Below, piece by piece: positions 1-6,266 of a stretch of 8,237 nucleotides of DNA. The DNA comes from an uncultured Clostridia bacterium (GTDB taxonomy: Bacteria; Bacillota; Clostridia; Oscillospirales; Acutalibacteraceae): positions 1 through 8,237 of the forward strand of contig CANQGN010000062.1 of the NCBI GenBank assembly GCA_947623215.1. The letters are read 5' to 3'. How positions within the stretch are numbered: the first letter of the stretch is position 1; each line of letters begins with the position of its first letter. The notes under the pieces were generated by a model. It was not told the DNA's origin, did not search any database, and worked only from the letters and a program-made list of their open reading frames with translations. Position numbers and translations under genes: made by a program.

Positions 1-51
1 TACACAAAGTATGGCTGCAAGCGCACGCCTAGCAGTCATCGACGGGCGCTC
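1..51. repeat. 51-bp direct repeat, left copy
   Basis: These bases are identical to 8187-8237, the last 51 bases of the window. The match stops only because the window stops, so the true repeated unit is longer. It may reflect contig self-overlap in assembly or two element copies in direct orientation. Confidence 0.95.
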
Positions 52-180
52 TCCCCAAAAATCTTCGACCTGCCGCGTGTGCGATTTTTTGACTTTGCAA
101 GGCGGCAGGCCGCAGGAATATGGGCATATTGCAAGGCCGACAACAAAGCCTATCGGAAAATCGCGCCGCGTCAGGCGCAT
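1..180 (-). CDS. Hypothetical short ORF inside the repeat element (partial, 5' part)
   Basis: On the minus strand an ATG at 180-178, at the inner edge of the inverted repeat, opens a 60-codon frame with no stop that leaves the window at base 1. It begins MRLTRRDFPIGF. Through the shared 51 bases it continues in the right-hand piece and stops at a TGA within the other inverted repeat (8124-8126), giving an 80-residue product that fits between the repeats. An AGGG lies five bases upstream of the ATG, a weak ribosome binding site. The opposite strand is also open in the same codon phase. I recognise no domain. It may be only an open frame in a conserved repeat. Confidence 0.25.
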   Translation of the reverse strand, partial: MRLTRRDFPIGFVVGLAICPYSCGLPPCKVKKSHTRQVEDFWGERPSMTARRALAAILCV

Positions 181-202
181 TGTACCCTGATTGCATTGCC
201 TA
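176..202 (-). repeat. Terminal inverted repeat, right end of element
   Basis: Read on the minus strand this starts TAGGCAATGCAATCAGGG and matches 8112-8138 at 24 of 27 positions. The outer 23 bases match at 22 of 23, with a single A/G difference. It marks the right boundary of the element, 48 bases before the prfB start codon. Confidence 0.8.
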
Positions 203-250
203 AGCACTGATTCGGCGGGGTTTTACCGGCAAGAGAGGACGAAAAACGCA

Positions 251-1375
251 ATGCTGCAATTTGAAGAACAACGGCTGCGCTTAACCGGCGCGCGGGAGGA
301 ACTGGACGATTTGGGCGAGGCGCTGGGCATTGCCGGCGCGCGGGAAGAAATTGCCCGGTTAGAGGAACAAACGGCCGCCGAGGGCTTTTGGAACGACCTT
401 GCGGCCTCGCAGCAGGTACTGCAAACCATCAGCCGGTTAAAAAACCGGGTGCAGGCTTACGAAAAGCTGACCGCCGATTACGACGACGCCCTGACCCTGA
501 TAGAAATGGCCGACGAAGAGGGCGACGAAAGCCTGTTGCCCGAGGTAACCGAAGGGGTAGACGCCCTGCTGCAAACCATGGAGAACATGCGGCTGGAAAC
601 GCTGCTTTCGGGCGAGTATGACGACAACAACGCCATTTTAACCTTTCACGCCGGGGCGGGCGGTACCGAGGCGCAGGACTGGGCCCAAATGCTCTTTCGC
701 ATGTACGCCCATTTTGCCGACTCCCACGGGTTTAAGGCCAAAACGCTGGATTATTTAGATGGTGAAGAAGCCGGGCTGAAAAGCGCCGTGATGCTGATAG
801 AGGGCAAAAACGCCTACGGCTATTTAAAGTCAGAGGCCGGGGTACACCGGCTGGTGCGGGTTTCTCCGTTTGACAGCAGCGGTCGCCGCCACACCTCCTT
901 CGCCTCGCTGGAGGTCATGCCCGAAATCAGCGACAGCATAGAGGTAGAAATTCGCGACGAGGATTTAAAGGTAGACACCTACCGCTCCAGCGGGGCGGGG
1001 GGCCAGCACATTAACAAAACCGAATCGGCCATTCGCATTACCCACCTGCCCACCGGCATTGTGGTCTCTTGCCAAAACGAGCGCAGCCAGCACCAAAACC
1101 GCGAAATGGCCATGCGCATGCTCAAATCCAAGCTCATAGAAATTAAAGAGCGGGAGCACTTGGAAAAAATAGAAGACATTAAGGGCGTGCAAAAAGAAAT
1201 CGGCTGGGGCAGCCAAATACGCTCTTACGTGTTTATGCCCTACACCATGGTAAAAGACCACCGAACGGGCTACGAAACCGGCAACATCGGCGCCGTGATG
1301 GACGGCGCGTTGGACGGATTTATAAACGCCTACTTAAAAGCGGCCAGCTTGGGCCAGCTGCAAACGGAACAGTAG
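251..1375 (+). CDS. prfB: Peptide chain release factor 2 (RF2)
   Basis: RF2 recognises UGA and UAA stop codons on the ribosome and triggers hydrolysis of peptidyl-tRNA. The 374-residue product has an N-terminal helical domain (about 1-110), the RF2 codon-reading tripeptide SPF at 205-207, and the catalytic GGQ at 250-252 in SSGAGGQHINKTESA. It ends in the usual WGSQIRSYV...KDHRTG region (319-340). The start at 251 is chosen because AGAGAGGA (232-239) precedes it at good spacing and the N-terminus then aligns with known RF2. An in-frame ATG at 191 lies inside the repeat element and is unlikely. Most bacterial prfB genes carry a programmed +1 frameshift (CUU UGA C) near codon 25. Here codons 25-26 are CTG GGC and the frame is continuous. 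It is the first gene of the operon, and no clear promoter lies between the element and the start. Confidence 0.97.
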   Translation: MLQFEEQRLRLTGAREELDDLGEALGIAGAREEIARLEEQTAAEGFWNDLAASQQVLQTISRLKNRVQAYEKLTADYDDALTLIEMADEEGDESLLPEVTEGVDALLQTMENMRLETLLSGEYDDNNAILTFHAGAGGTEAQDWAQMLFRMYAHFADSHGFKAKTLDYLDGEEAGLKSAVMLIEGKNAYGYLKSEAGVHRLVRVSPFDSSGRRHTSFASLEVMPEISDSIEVEIRDEDLKVDTYRSSGAGGQHINKTESAIRITHLPTGIVVSCQNERSQHQNREMAMRMLKSKLIEIKEREHLEKIEDIKGVQKEIGWGSQIRSYVFMPYTMVKDHRTGYETGNIGAVMDGALDGFINAYLKAASLGQLQTEQ

Positions 1376-1391
1376 GAACAGGAGCGGTGAG

Positions 1392-2174
1392 ATGACGGTA
1401 ACGGTCGATGGTCAAACGGTAAACGCACAGCAATGGGGGGCGGGCCCGGATTTGCTGCTGCTGCACGGCTGGGGGGCTTCGCTGGAAAGTATGCGCTTTT
1501 TGGCCGAGCACTTTGCCCCCTATTACCGCGTAACGGCGCTGGATTTTCCCGGGTTTGGCAAAAGCGACCCGCCGCCCGCCCCCTGGTCGGTAGAAGATTA
1601 CGCCCGCCTTACGCTGGGGGTAGTGGGCGCTTTGGGGCTGCAAAACCCGGTGCTGGTGGGTCATTCCTTCGGCGGGCGGGTCATCTTAAAGCTCTGCGGC
1701 ACCGGCCGCCTTACACCCCCCAAAATTGTACTGTTAGACGCCGCCGGCATTCGCCGCCGCCCGTCTTTTACTAAAAGACTTCGCACCCGCTGCTTTAAAA
1801 TCGCCCGCTGGTGGCTTACCCGCCCGCTGTGGAAAAATGCCTGCGAGGGCCTGCTGGAGGGGCTGCGCCGCCAGTTCGGCTCGGCCGACTACAACGCCGC
1901 GCCCCCCGTGCTGCGCCAAACGCTGGTGCGGGTGGTAGAAGAGGATTTGTCGCCCCTGCTGCCGACCATTGCCGCCCCCACGCTGCTGATATATGGCGAG
2001 CACGATACCGCCACGCCGGTTTCGGACGCAAAAATCATGGAGCAGGCCATTCCGGACGCGGGCTTGTGCGTGATTCCCGGGGCGGGGCATTGGGCTTTTG
2101 CCGAGCAGCCCGCCCGGGTGACGGCGATTTTAGACAGCTTTTTACTTTCTGGCGCAAAGGAGGCCGCACAATGA
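1392..2174 (+). CDS. Alpha/beta-fold hydrolase, substrate unknown
   Basis: The 260-residue product is a typical single-domain alpha/beta hydrolase, probably cytoplasmic because no signal peptide is seen. The oxyanion motif HGWGAS is at 25-30 and DFPGFGKSD at 51-59. The nucleophile elbow GHSFGG has Ser92. The acid is Asp205 in YGEHD and the base is His233 in GAGHWAF, so the catalytic triad is complete. A basic lid region lies around 121-165. Start ATG 1392 follows AGGAG (1380-1384) at seven bases, 16 bases after prfB. The stop overlaps the next start (ATGA, 2171-2174), implying translational coupling to the MurF-like gene. The family covers esterases, haloperoxidase-like and C-C hydrolases, and the sequence does not tell which reaction is catalysed. 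Confidence 0.92.
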   Translation: MTVTVDGQTVNAQQWGAGPDLLLLHGWGASLESMRFLAEHFAPYYRVTALDFPGFGKSDPPPAPWSVEDYARLTLGVVGALGLQNPVLVGHSFGGRVILKLCGTGRLTPPKIVLLDAAGIRRRPSFTKRLRTRCFKIARWWLTRPLWKNACEGLLEGLRRQFGSADYNAAPPVLRQTLVRVVEEDLSPLLPTIAAPTLLIYGEHDTATPVSDAKIMEQAIPDAGLCVIPGAGHWAFAEQPARVTAILDSFLLSGAKEAAQ

Positions 2175-3736
2175 ACGGCTGGCAGTTTGCGGGTACCCTG
2201 CTGCTGTGGGCGGGCAATTTTGCCGGTCTGCGGCGGTGCTTGCACATGCTGCAGCAAAATTCTTACCGGCTGCGCCGGTATGCGGCCTTTGGCAAAACCG
2301 CCGGCGGCGCGCGGGTAGGCGCGGCCGCCCTTTTTGCCGCGGCGGCGGCGCTGCTGTGGCGGTTTTTGCCCCCGGCTTTTCCCTTTTTGGCGGCCGGTAT
2401 GGCCGCCGTGCGGGCGGGCTATAACCGGGCAGAGCAAAAGGGGGCGGTAAAGCCCCTGGCGGTGACCGCCCGGGTACGCCGCCAGTTTGGCGCGGCGGGT
2501 TTGCTGGCGGCGGCCAGCACCGCGCTCGCCGCCCTGCCCGGCCCCGCCGGGGCGGCGGGCGTGGCGGCGGCGCTTTGCTTTGCCGCCTTTACCCCCGCGC
2601 TGGCCGTAGCGGCGCTGTGGCTTTGCGCCCCGGTAGAGGCCGCCCTGCGCGGCTGGTATATTCACGACGCCAAGCGCATGTTAAAGGCAATGCCGGGCCT
2701 TACGGTAATTGGCGTAACCGGCAGCTACGGCAAAACCACCACCAAGTTTATTCTCGCCCGGCTGCTCAGCGAGCGCTACAGCGTAACCGTAACGCCCGAA
2801 AGCTACAACACCCCCATGGGGGTGGTGCGCACCGTGCGGGAGCGCATGAAGCCCGACAGCGAGATTTTTGTAGTAGAAATGGGGGCCAAACAGCGGGGGG
2901 ATATTCGCGAAATCTGCCGCATTGTTGCCCCGCGCGACGGGGTCATTACCGCCGTCGGCCCCCAGCATTTAGATACCTTCGGTTCGCTGGAGGCGGTGCG
3001 CAGCACCAAGTACGAGCTGGCCGAGGCGGTAGCAAAAGCCGGGGGGCGGCTCTTTTGCAATGCAGACAACCCCGCCATTGCCGAGCAGCCCCCCGCCGGG
3101 GCGGTACTCTACGGCGAGTCGCCAAAAGCGACGGTGCGGGTAACCGACGTGCGCTACGGCCCCGCCGGGGCGGAGTTTACCGTAAGGGTAGCGAATGAAG
3201 TCATTCCCCTGCACACCCGGCTGCTCGGCCGCCACGCGGTAAGCGACATCGCCGCCGCCGTGGCCGTAGCCGTCGCCTACGGCGTACCGGCAGCCGACAT
3301 TCAGTTTGCCGTGGCCTCCCTTACCCCCACCCCCCACCGGCTGGAGAGCAAGCCTTACCAAAAAGGCGCCCTGCTGCTGGACGACGCCTACAACGCCAAC
3401 CCGGAAGGCAGCCTGGAGGCGGTGCGGGTGCTGGGCGGCTTTACCGGCAAAACCCGCGTGCTGATAACCCCCGGCTTAGTAGAGCTGGGCGAAGAGGAAG
3501 AGCGCTGCAACCGGGCGCTGGGCGAATGCGCCGGGCAAAACTGCGACCACATTGTGCTGGTGGGCCCCCGCCGCAGCCGCCCCATTGCCGAAGGGGTGCT
3601 GCAAAGCGGCTTTCCGCCCGAGCGGTTGCAGGTGGCGGCCTCTTTTCGCGAGGCCATGGCGCTGGTAGAACCGCTGCTTTCGCCCGACTGCGTGCTGCTG
3701 CTCGAAAACGATTTACCAGACAATTATCTGTATTAA
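2171..3736 (+). CDS. murF: Membrane-anchored MurF-like Mur ligase
   Basis: MurF joins D-Ala-D-Ala to UDP-MurNAc-tripeptide using ATP in peptidoglycan precursor synthesis. The 521-residue product has the Mur ligase ATP site GVTGSYGKTTTK at 181-192, VVEMGAKQRGD at 234-244, PQHLDTFGS at 264-272 and DDAYNANPEGS at 404-414. The last is a signature of MurF-type C-terminal domains. Residues 1-175 are not the usual UDP-substrate-binding domain. They form hydrophobic segments at about 3-20, 48-65, 68-82, 107-125 and 128-152. The protein is longer than ordinary MurF (about 450). It ends LLLENDLPDNYLY. The start ATG 2171 follows AAAGGAGG (2156-2163) and overlaps the hydrolase stop. The adjacent ddl supplies the expected substrate. 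The exact acceptor is uncertain, so murF denotes family level. Confidence 0.85.
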   Translation: MNGWQFAGTLLLWAGNFAGLRRCLHMLQQNSYRLRRYAAFGKTAGGARVGAAALFAAAAALLWRFLPPAFPFLAAGMAAVRAGYNRAEQKGAVKPLAVTARVRRQFGAAGLLAAASTALAALPGPAGAAGVAAALCFAAFTPALAVAALWLCAPVEAALRGWYIHDAKRMLKAMPGLTVIGVTGSYGKTTTKFILARLLSERYSVTVTPESYNTPMGVVRTVRERMKPDSEIFVVEMGAKQRGDIREICRIVAPRDGVITAVGPQHLDTFGSLEAVRSTKYELAEAVAKAGGRLFCNADNPAIAEQPPAGAVLYGESPKATVRVTDVRYGPAGAEFTVRVANEVIPLHTRLLGRHAVSDIAAAVAVAVAYGVPAADIQFAVASLTPTPHRLESKPYQKGALLLDDAYNANPEGSLEAVRVLGGFTGKTRVLITPGLVELGEEEERCNRALGECAGQNCDHIVLVGPRRSRPIAEGVLQSGFPPERLQVAASFREAMALVEPLLSPDCVLLLENDLPDNYLY

Positions 3737-3776
3737 ATACAAAAATCTCCGTTTGCAGAAAGGACGGAATAGGGAA

Positions 3777-4967
3777 ATGGAACGCAACCTTGCGGTATTT
3801 TTCGGCGGCGCTTCGGTAGAGCACGAGGTGTCGGTTATTTCGGCCGTGCAGGCCATGCACGCCCTGCCCGCCGAGGCGGGGCGGGTGATTCCCGTTTATA
3901 TGCCCAAAACCGGCGGCTTTTACACCGGCGAGGCCTTAAAGCAAATAGAGGCTTACCGCGACATTCCCGCGCTGCTGGCCCGCTGCCGCCCGGTTACCTT
4001 TGTGCGCGAGCGTTCGGGCGTGACGATGCGCACCCTGACCGCCGGGCGCTTTCGCCGACCGGAGGAAGTGCGCATTGATTTAGCCCTGCCGGTGGTGCAC
4101 GGCACCAACTGCGAAGACGGCTCATTGCAAGGCTTTTTTGAGGTGCTGGGCCTGCCCTACGCCGGGTGCGGCGTGGCGGCCTCCGCCGCCGGCATGGACA
4201 AAGTATTTTTTAAGCAGATTATGCGCGAAAACGGCCTGCCGGTGCTGCCGGAGGTGTGGTTTTACGCCCGCGATTTTGCCAAAGACGAGGCCCGCTATGT
4301 GGCGGAAATAGAAGAAAAGCTCGGCTACCCCGTCATTGTAAAGCCCGCCAATTTGGGCAGCAGCGTGGGCATTGCCAAGGCAGAGGGGCGCGATGCGCTG
4401 CTGCGGGCGGTGCGCGAGGCGGCCGGGTTTGCCCCCAAGCTGCTGGTAGAAAAAGCGGTAACGGCGCTAAAAGAAATCAACTGCGCGGTGCTGGGCGACC
4501 CGGTAAGTTGCGAAGCCTCCGCCGGCGAGCAGCCGGTGATGACCGACGAAATATTGTCTTACACCGACAAATACCAGCGGGGGGGCGGCAAAACCAAACA
4601 AAGCGGCATGGCCAGCCTTTCGCGGCTGATTCCCGCGCCGCTGACCGACGAAAAGCGGGATGAAATTACCACCCTTGCCTGCCGGGTGTTTGCCGCGCTC
4701 GGCTGCCGGGGGGTGGCGCGCATTGACTTTTTGGTAGACGCTGCCGACGAGGACCGCGTGTACGTAAACGAAATTAACACCATTCCCGGGTCGCTGGCCT
4801 TTTACCTGTGGGAGGCGGCGGGCAAGCCCTACGCTGAGCTGCTGAACGATTTGATTGAACTAGCCCGCCGGGGGGCGAGAGAGCGGGAGCAGCTACAGCT
4901 GAGTTACGATACCAACCTGCTGGCTACCGCCACCTTTGGGGGCAAGCAAAAAGGCGGCAAGCTGTGA
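3777..4967 (+). CDS. ddl: D-alanine--D-alanine ligase
   Basis: This cytoplasmic ATP-grasp enzyme makes the D-Ala-D-Ala dipeptide that MurF-type ligases add to the peptidoglycan stem. In the 396 residues, FFGGASVEHEVS is at 8-19 with Glu15 for substrate binding. HGTNCEDGSLQG is at 108-119, VKPANLGSSVGI at 188-199 with the ATP-contacting lysine, RIDF at 315-318, and the metal-binding NEINTIPGSL at 331-340. The loop before PAPL (about 262-288) carries KYQRGGGKTKQSGMASL, a form I associate with clostridial Ddl; it does not look like a VanA-type ligase. ATG 3777 is preferred over an in-frame TTG at 3753 because AAAGGA (3759-3764) lies between them and the product then begins at the family's normal position. 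The final 20 or so residues are a polar tail. The stop overlaps the next start (GTGA). Confidence 0.95.
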   Translation: MERNLAVFFGGASVEHEVSVISAVQAMHALPAEAGRVIPVYMPKTGGFYTGEALKQIEAYRDIPALLARCRPVTFVRERSGVTMRTLTAGRFRRPEEVRIDLALPVVHGTNCEDGSLQGFFEVLGLPYAGCGVAASAAGMDKVFFKQIMRENGLPVLPEVWFYARDFAKDEARYVAEIEEKLGYPVIVKPANLGSSVGIAKAEGRDALLRAVREAAGFAPKLLVEKAVTALKEINCAVLGDPVSCEASAGEQPVMTDEILSYTDKYQRGGGKTKQSGMASLSRLIPAPLTDEKRDEITTLACRVFAALGCRGVARIDFLVDAADEDRVYVNEINTIPGSLAFYLWEAAGKPYAELLNDLIELARRGAREREQLQLSYDTNLLATATFGGKQKGGKL

Positions 4968-6223
4968 CCGGCCGCCGCTGGCGCGAGGCGCTGACAACAC
5001 CGCAGGTGACCGAAACCTTGGCCGCCTGGAGCGGTGAGGCCAACCCCGCCCGGCTGGCCGATTTGCTCGCCCGGTACGAGGCCGCCTTTGGCACGGCGGG
5101 CGACTGGCGGGTGTTTTCCGCCCCCGGGCGGGCGGAGCTTTGCGGCAACCACACCGACCACCAGCAGGGCTGCGTGGTCGCGCTGGCCGTAAAAAACGAT
5201 ATTTTGGCCGTCGCCTCCGCCCGGTCGGACGATCGGGTAACCATTCTCTCCGACGGGTTTGCCCCCTGCCGACTGTCGCTCGCGGGCGAGTGCCCGCCGC
5301 CCGGCAGCTCGGAAGCGCTGGTGTACGGTGTAGCGAGCGCGCTGCGCCGGCTTGGGGTCGCGCCCGGCGGGTTTGACTGCGTTACCCACTCTACCCTGCC
5401 GGCGGGGGCGGGGTTTTCGTCTTCCGCCGCCTTTGAAAATCTGGTGGCCACCATGTTAGACGAGCTTTACGGCAAAAGGTCGCTCCCCCCGCTGCAAAAG
5501 GCGCTGGCCGGGCAGTGGGCAGAGAACCACTGCTACGGCAAGCCCTGCGGGCTAATGGACCAGCTGGCCTCTTGCCGGGGCGGAGTTTCGTTTATGGACT
5601 TTGCAAACCCCGAATCGCCCGAATGCCGGGCGCTGCCGCTGCCCTTAGAGCAGGCGGGCTACACCCTGTGCGCCCTGCTGACCGGCGACAGCCACGCCGG
5701 GGCGACGGATTTATACGCCGCCATTCCGGCCGAAATGCACGCCGTGGCGGCGGCGCTGGGGCAGCCGGCGCTGGCCTTTTGCACCAAAGAACAGCTGCTC
5801 GCCCGCCTGCCAACATTGCGGGAGCTTTGCGGCGACCGCGCCCTGCTGCGGGCGCTCAATTATTTTGACGAAGTAGAGCGGGTGCACGCCGTTGCCGCCG
5901 CGCTGCAAGAGGGGGAAGTAGAGCGCCTGCCCGCGCTGCTTGCTGCCTCTGCCGAAGGGTCGCACCGCTGGCTGCAAAACGTCACCAACCCCCAAAACCC
6001 GGCGGCAGACGGTTTGGGGCTGGCCCTTTACCGCAGCCGCGCCCTTTGCCCGGCGGGCGGCTTTCGCCCCCACGGCGGCGGTTTTGGCGGAGCGCTGCTG
6101 GGGCTGGTGCCCACCGCCGCCTACCCCGCCTACCGCGCGGGTATGGAGGCGCTGTTTGGCCCCGGCAGCTGTAGGCAGCTGCACGTTCGCGCAGTCGGCG
6201 GGGCGGAATGTAAACTCGCCTGA
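4964..6223 (+). CDS. galK: Galactokinase-family GHMP sugar kinase
   Basis: GalK enzymes phosphorylate galactose at C1 with ATP in the cytoplasm (Leloir pathway). The 419-residue product has the GalK signature in altered form: APGRAELCGNHTDH at 53-66, where classical enzymes have APGRvNLIGEHTDY. The ATP loop is PAGAGFSSSAA (146-156), GLMDQLAS (196-203) carries the likely catalytic Asp199, and GGGFGGA is at 371-377. The N-terminal extension (about 45 residues) makes it somewhat longer than usual. The start is GTG 4964, overlapping the ddl stop, with AAGGCGG at 4951-4957 as ribosome binding site. No other Leloir gene (galT, galE) is visible here, so the true substrate may be galactose or a related sugar. 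Family membership is clear, the substrate less so. Confidence 0.85.
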   Translation: MTGRRWREALTTPQVTETLAAWSGEANPARLADLLARYEAAFGTAGDWRVFSAPGRAELCGNHTDHQQGCVVALAVKNDILAVASARSDDRVTILSDGFAPCRLSLAGECPPPGSSEALVYGVASALRRLGVAPGGFDCVTHSTLPAGAGFSSSAAFENLVATMLDELYGKRSLPPLQKALAGQWAENHCYGKPCGLMDQLASCRGGVSFMDFANPESPECRALPLPLEQAGYTLCALLTGDSHAGATDLYAAIPAEMHAVAAALGQPALAFCTKEQLLARLPTLRELCGDRALLRALNYFDEVERVHAVAAALQEGEVERLPALLAASAEGSHRWLQNVTNPQNPAADGLGLALYRSRALCPAGGFRPHGGGFGGALLGLVPTAAYPAYRAGMEALFGPGSCRQLHVRAVGGAECKLA

Positions 6224-6266
6224 CCCGAACGGAACAAGGGAAAAAACAAAACCGGAGGAACAAGTT

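Larger units (their letters stand above)
1..202. mobile_element. Right part of a short MITE-like interspersed element (partial, cut by window edge)
   Basis: This stretch is about 56% G+C over the first 180 bases, below the roughly 65-70% of the neighbouring genes. It ends in a sequence (180-202) that is the inverted repeat of 8112-8134. Its first 51 bases recur exactly at 8187-8237. Joined through that shared segment, the two pieces form a 277-bp unit with terminal inverted repeats but no transposase, which is the form of a MITE. Inside is a possible hairpin, CCTGCCGC at 69-76 pairing with GCGGCAGG at 102-109. The outer ends read TA, which would fit TA-targeting (IS630/Tc1-type) mobilisation, but no target duplication can be proved here. 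The element boundary is seen directly; its mobility is inferred. Confidence 0.6.

Noticed and set aside
69..109. Hairpin in the left element as an intrinsic terminator or riboswitch
   Set aside because: The T run lies in the loop rather than after the stem, and no known riboswitch core was recognised.
191..250. Upstream in-frame ATG giving a 20-residue longer RF2
   Set aside because: It starts inside the repeat element, has no ribosome binding site, and the extra residues do not resemble RF2. ATG 251 has a good AGAGAGGA site.
1811..2170. Long upstream extension of the MurF-like reading frame (120 codons)
   Set aside because: It overlaps the hydrolase gene in another frame. AAAGGAGG and the ATGA overlap point to 2171 as the true start.
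1889..2665. 258-codon minus-strand open frame across the hydrolase/MurF-like junction
   Set aside because: Gly/Arg/Gln-rich translation without motifs, opposite two clear genes; a typical high-G+C shadow.
3753..3776. TTG start for Ddl giving eight extra residues
   Set aside because: The ribosome binding sequence AAAGGA lies within that extension, and family proteins start at the later ATG.
5940..6266. Upstream extension of the FNT reading frame
   Set aside because: It is a shadow of the sugar kinase gene. The GTG at 6267 follows GGAGG and the channel begins there.
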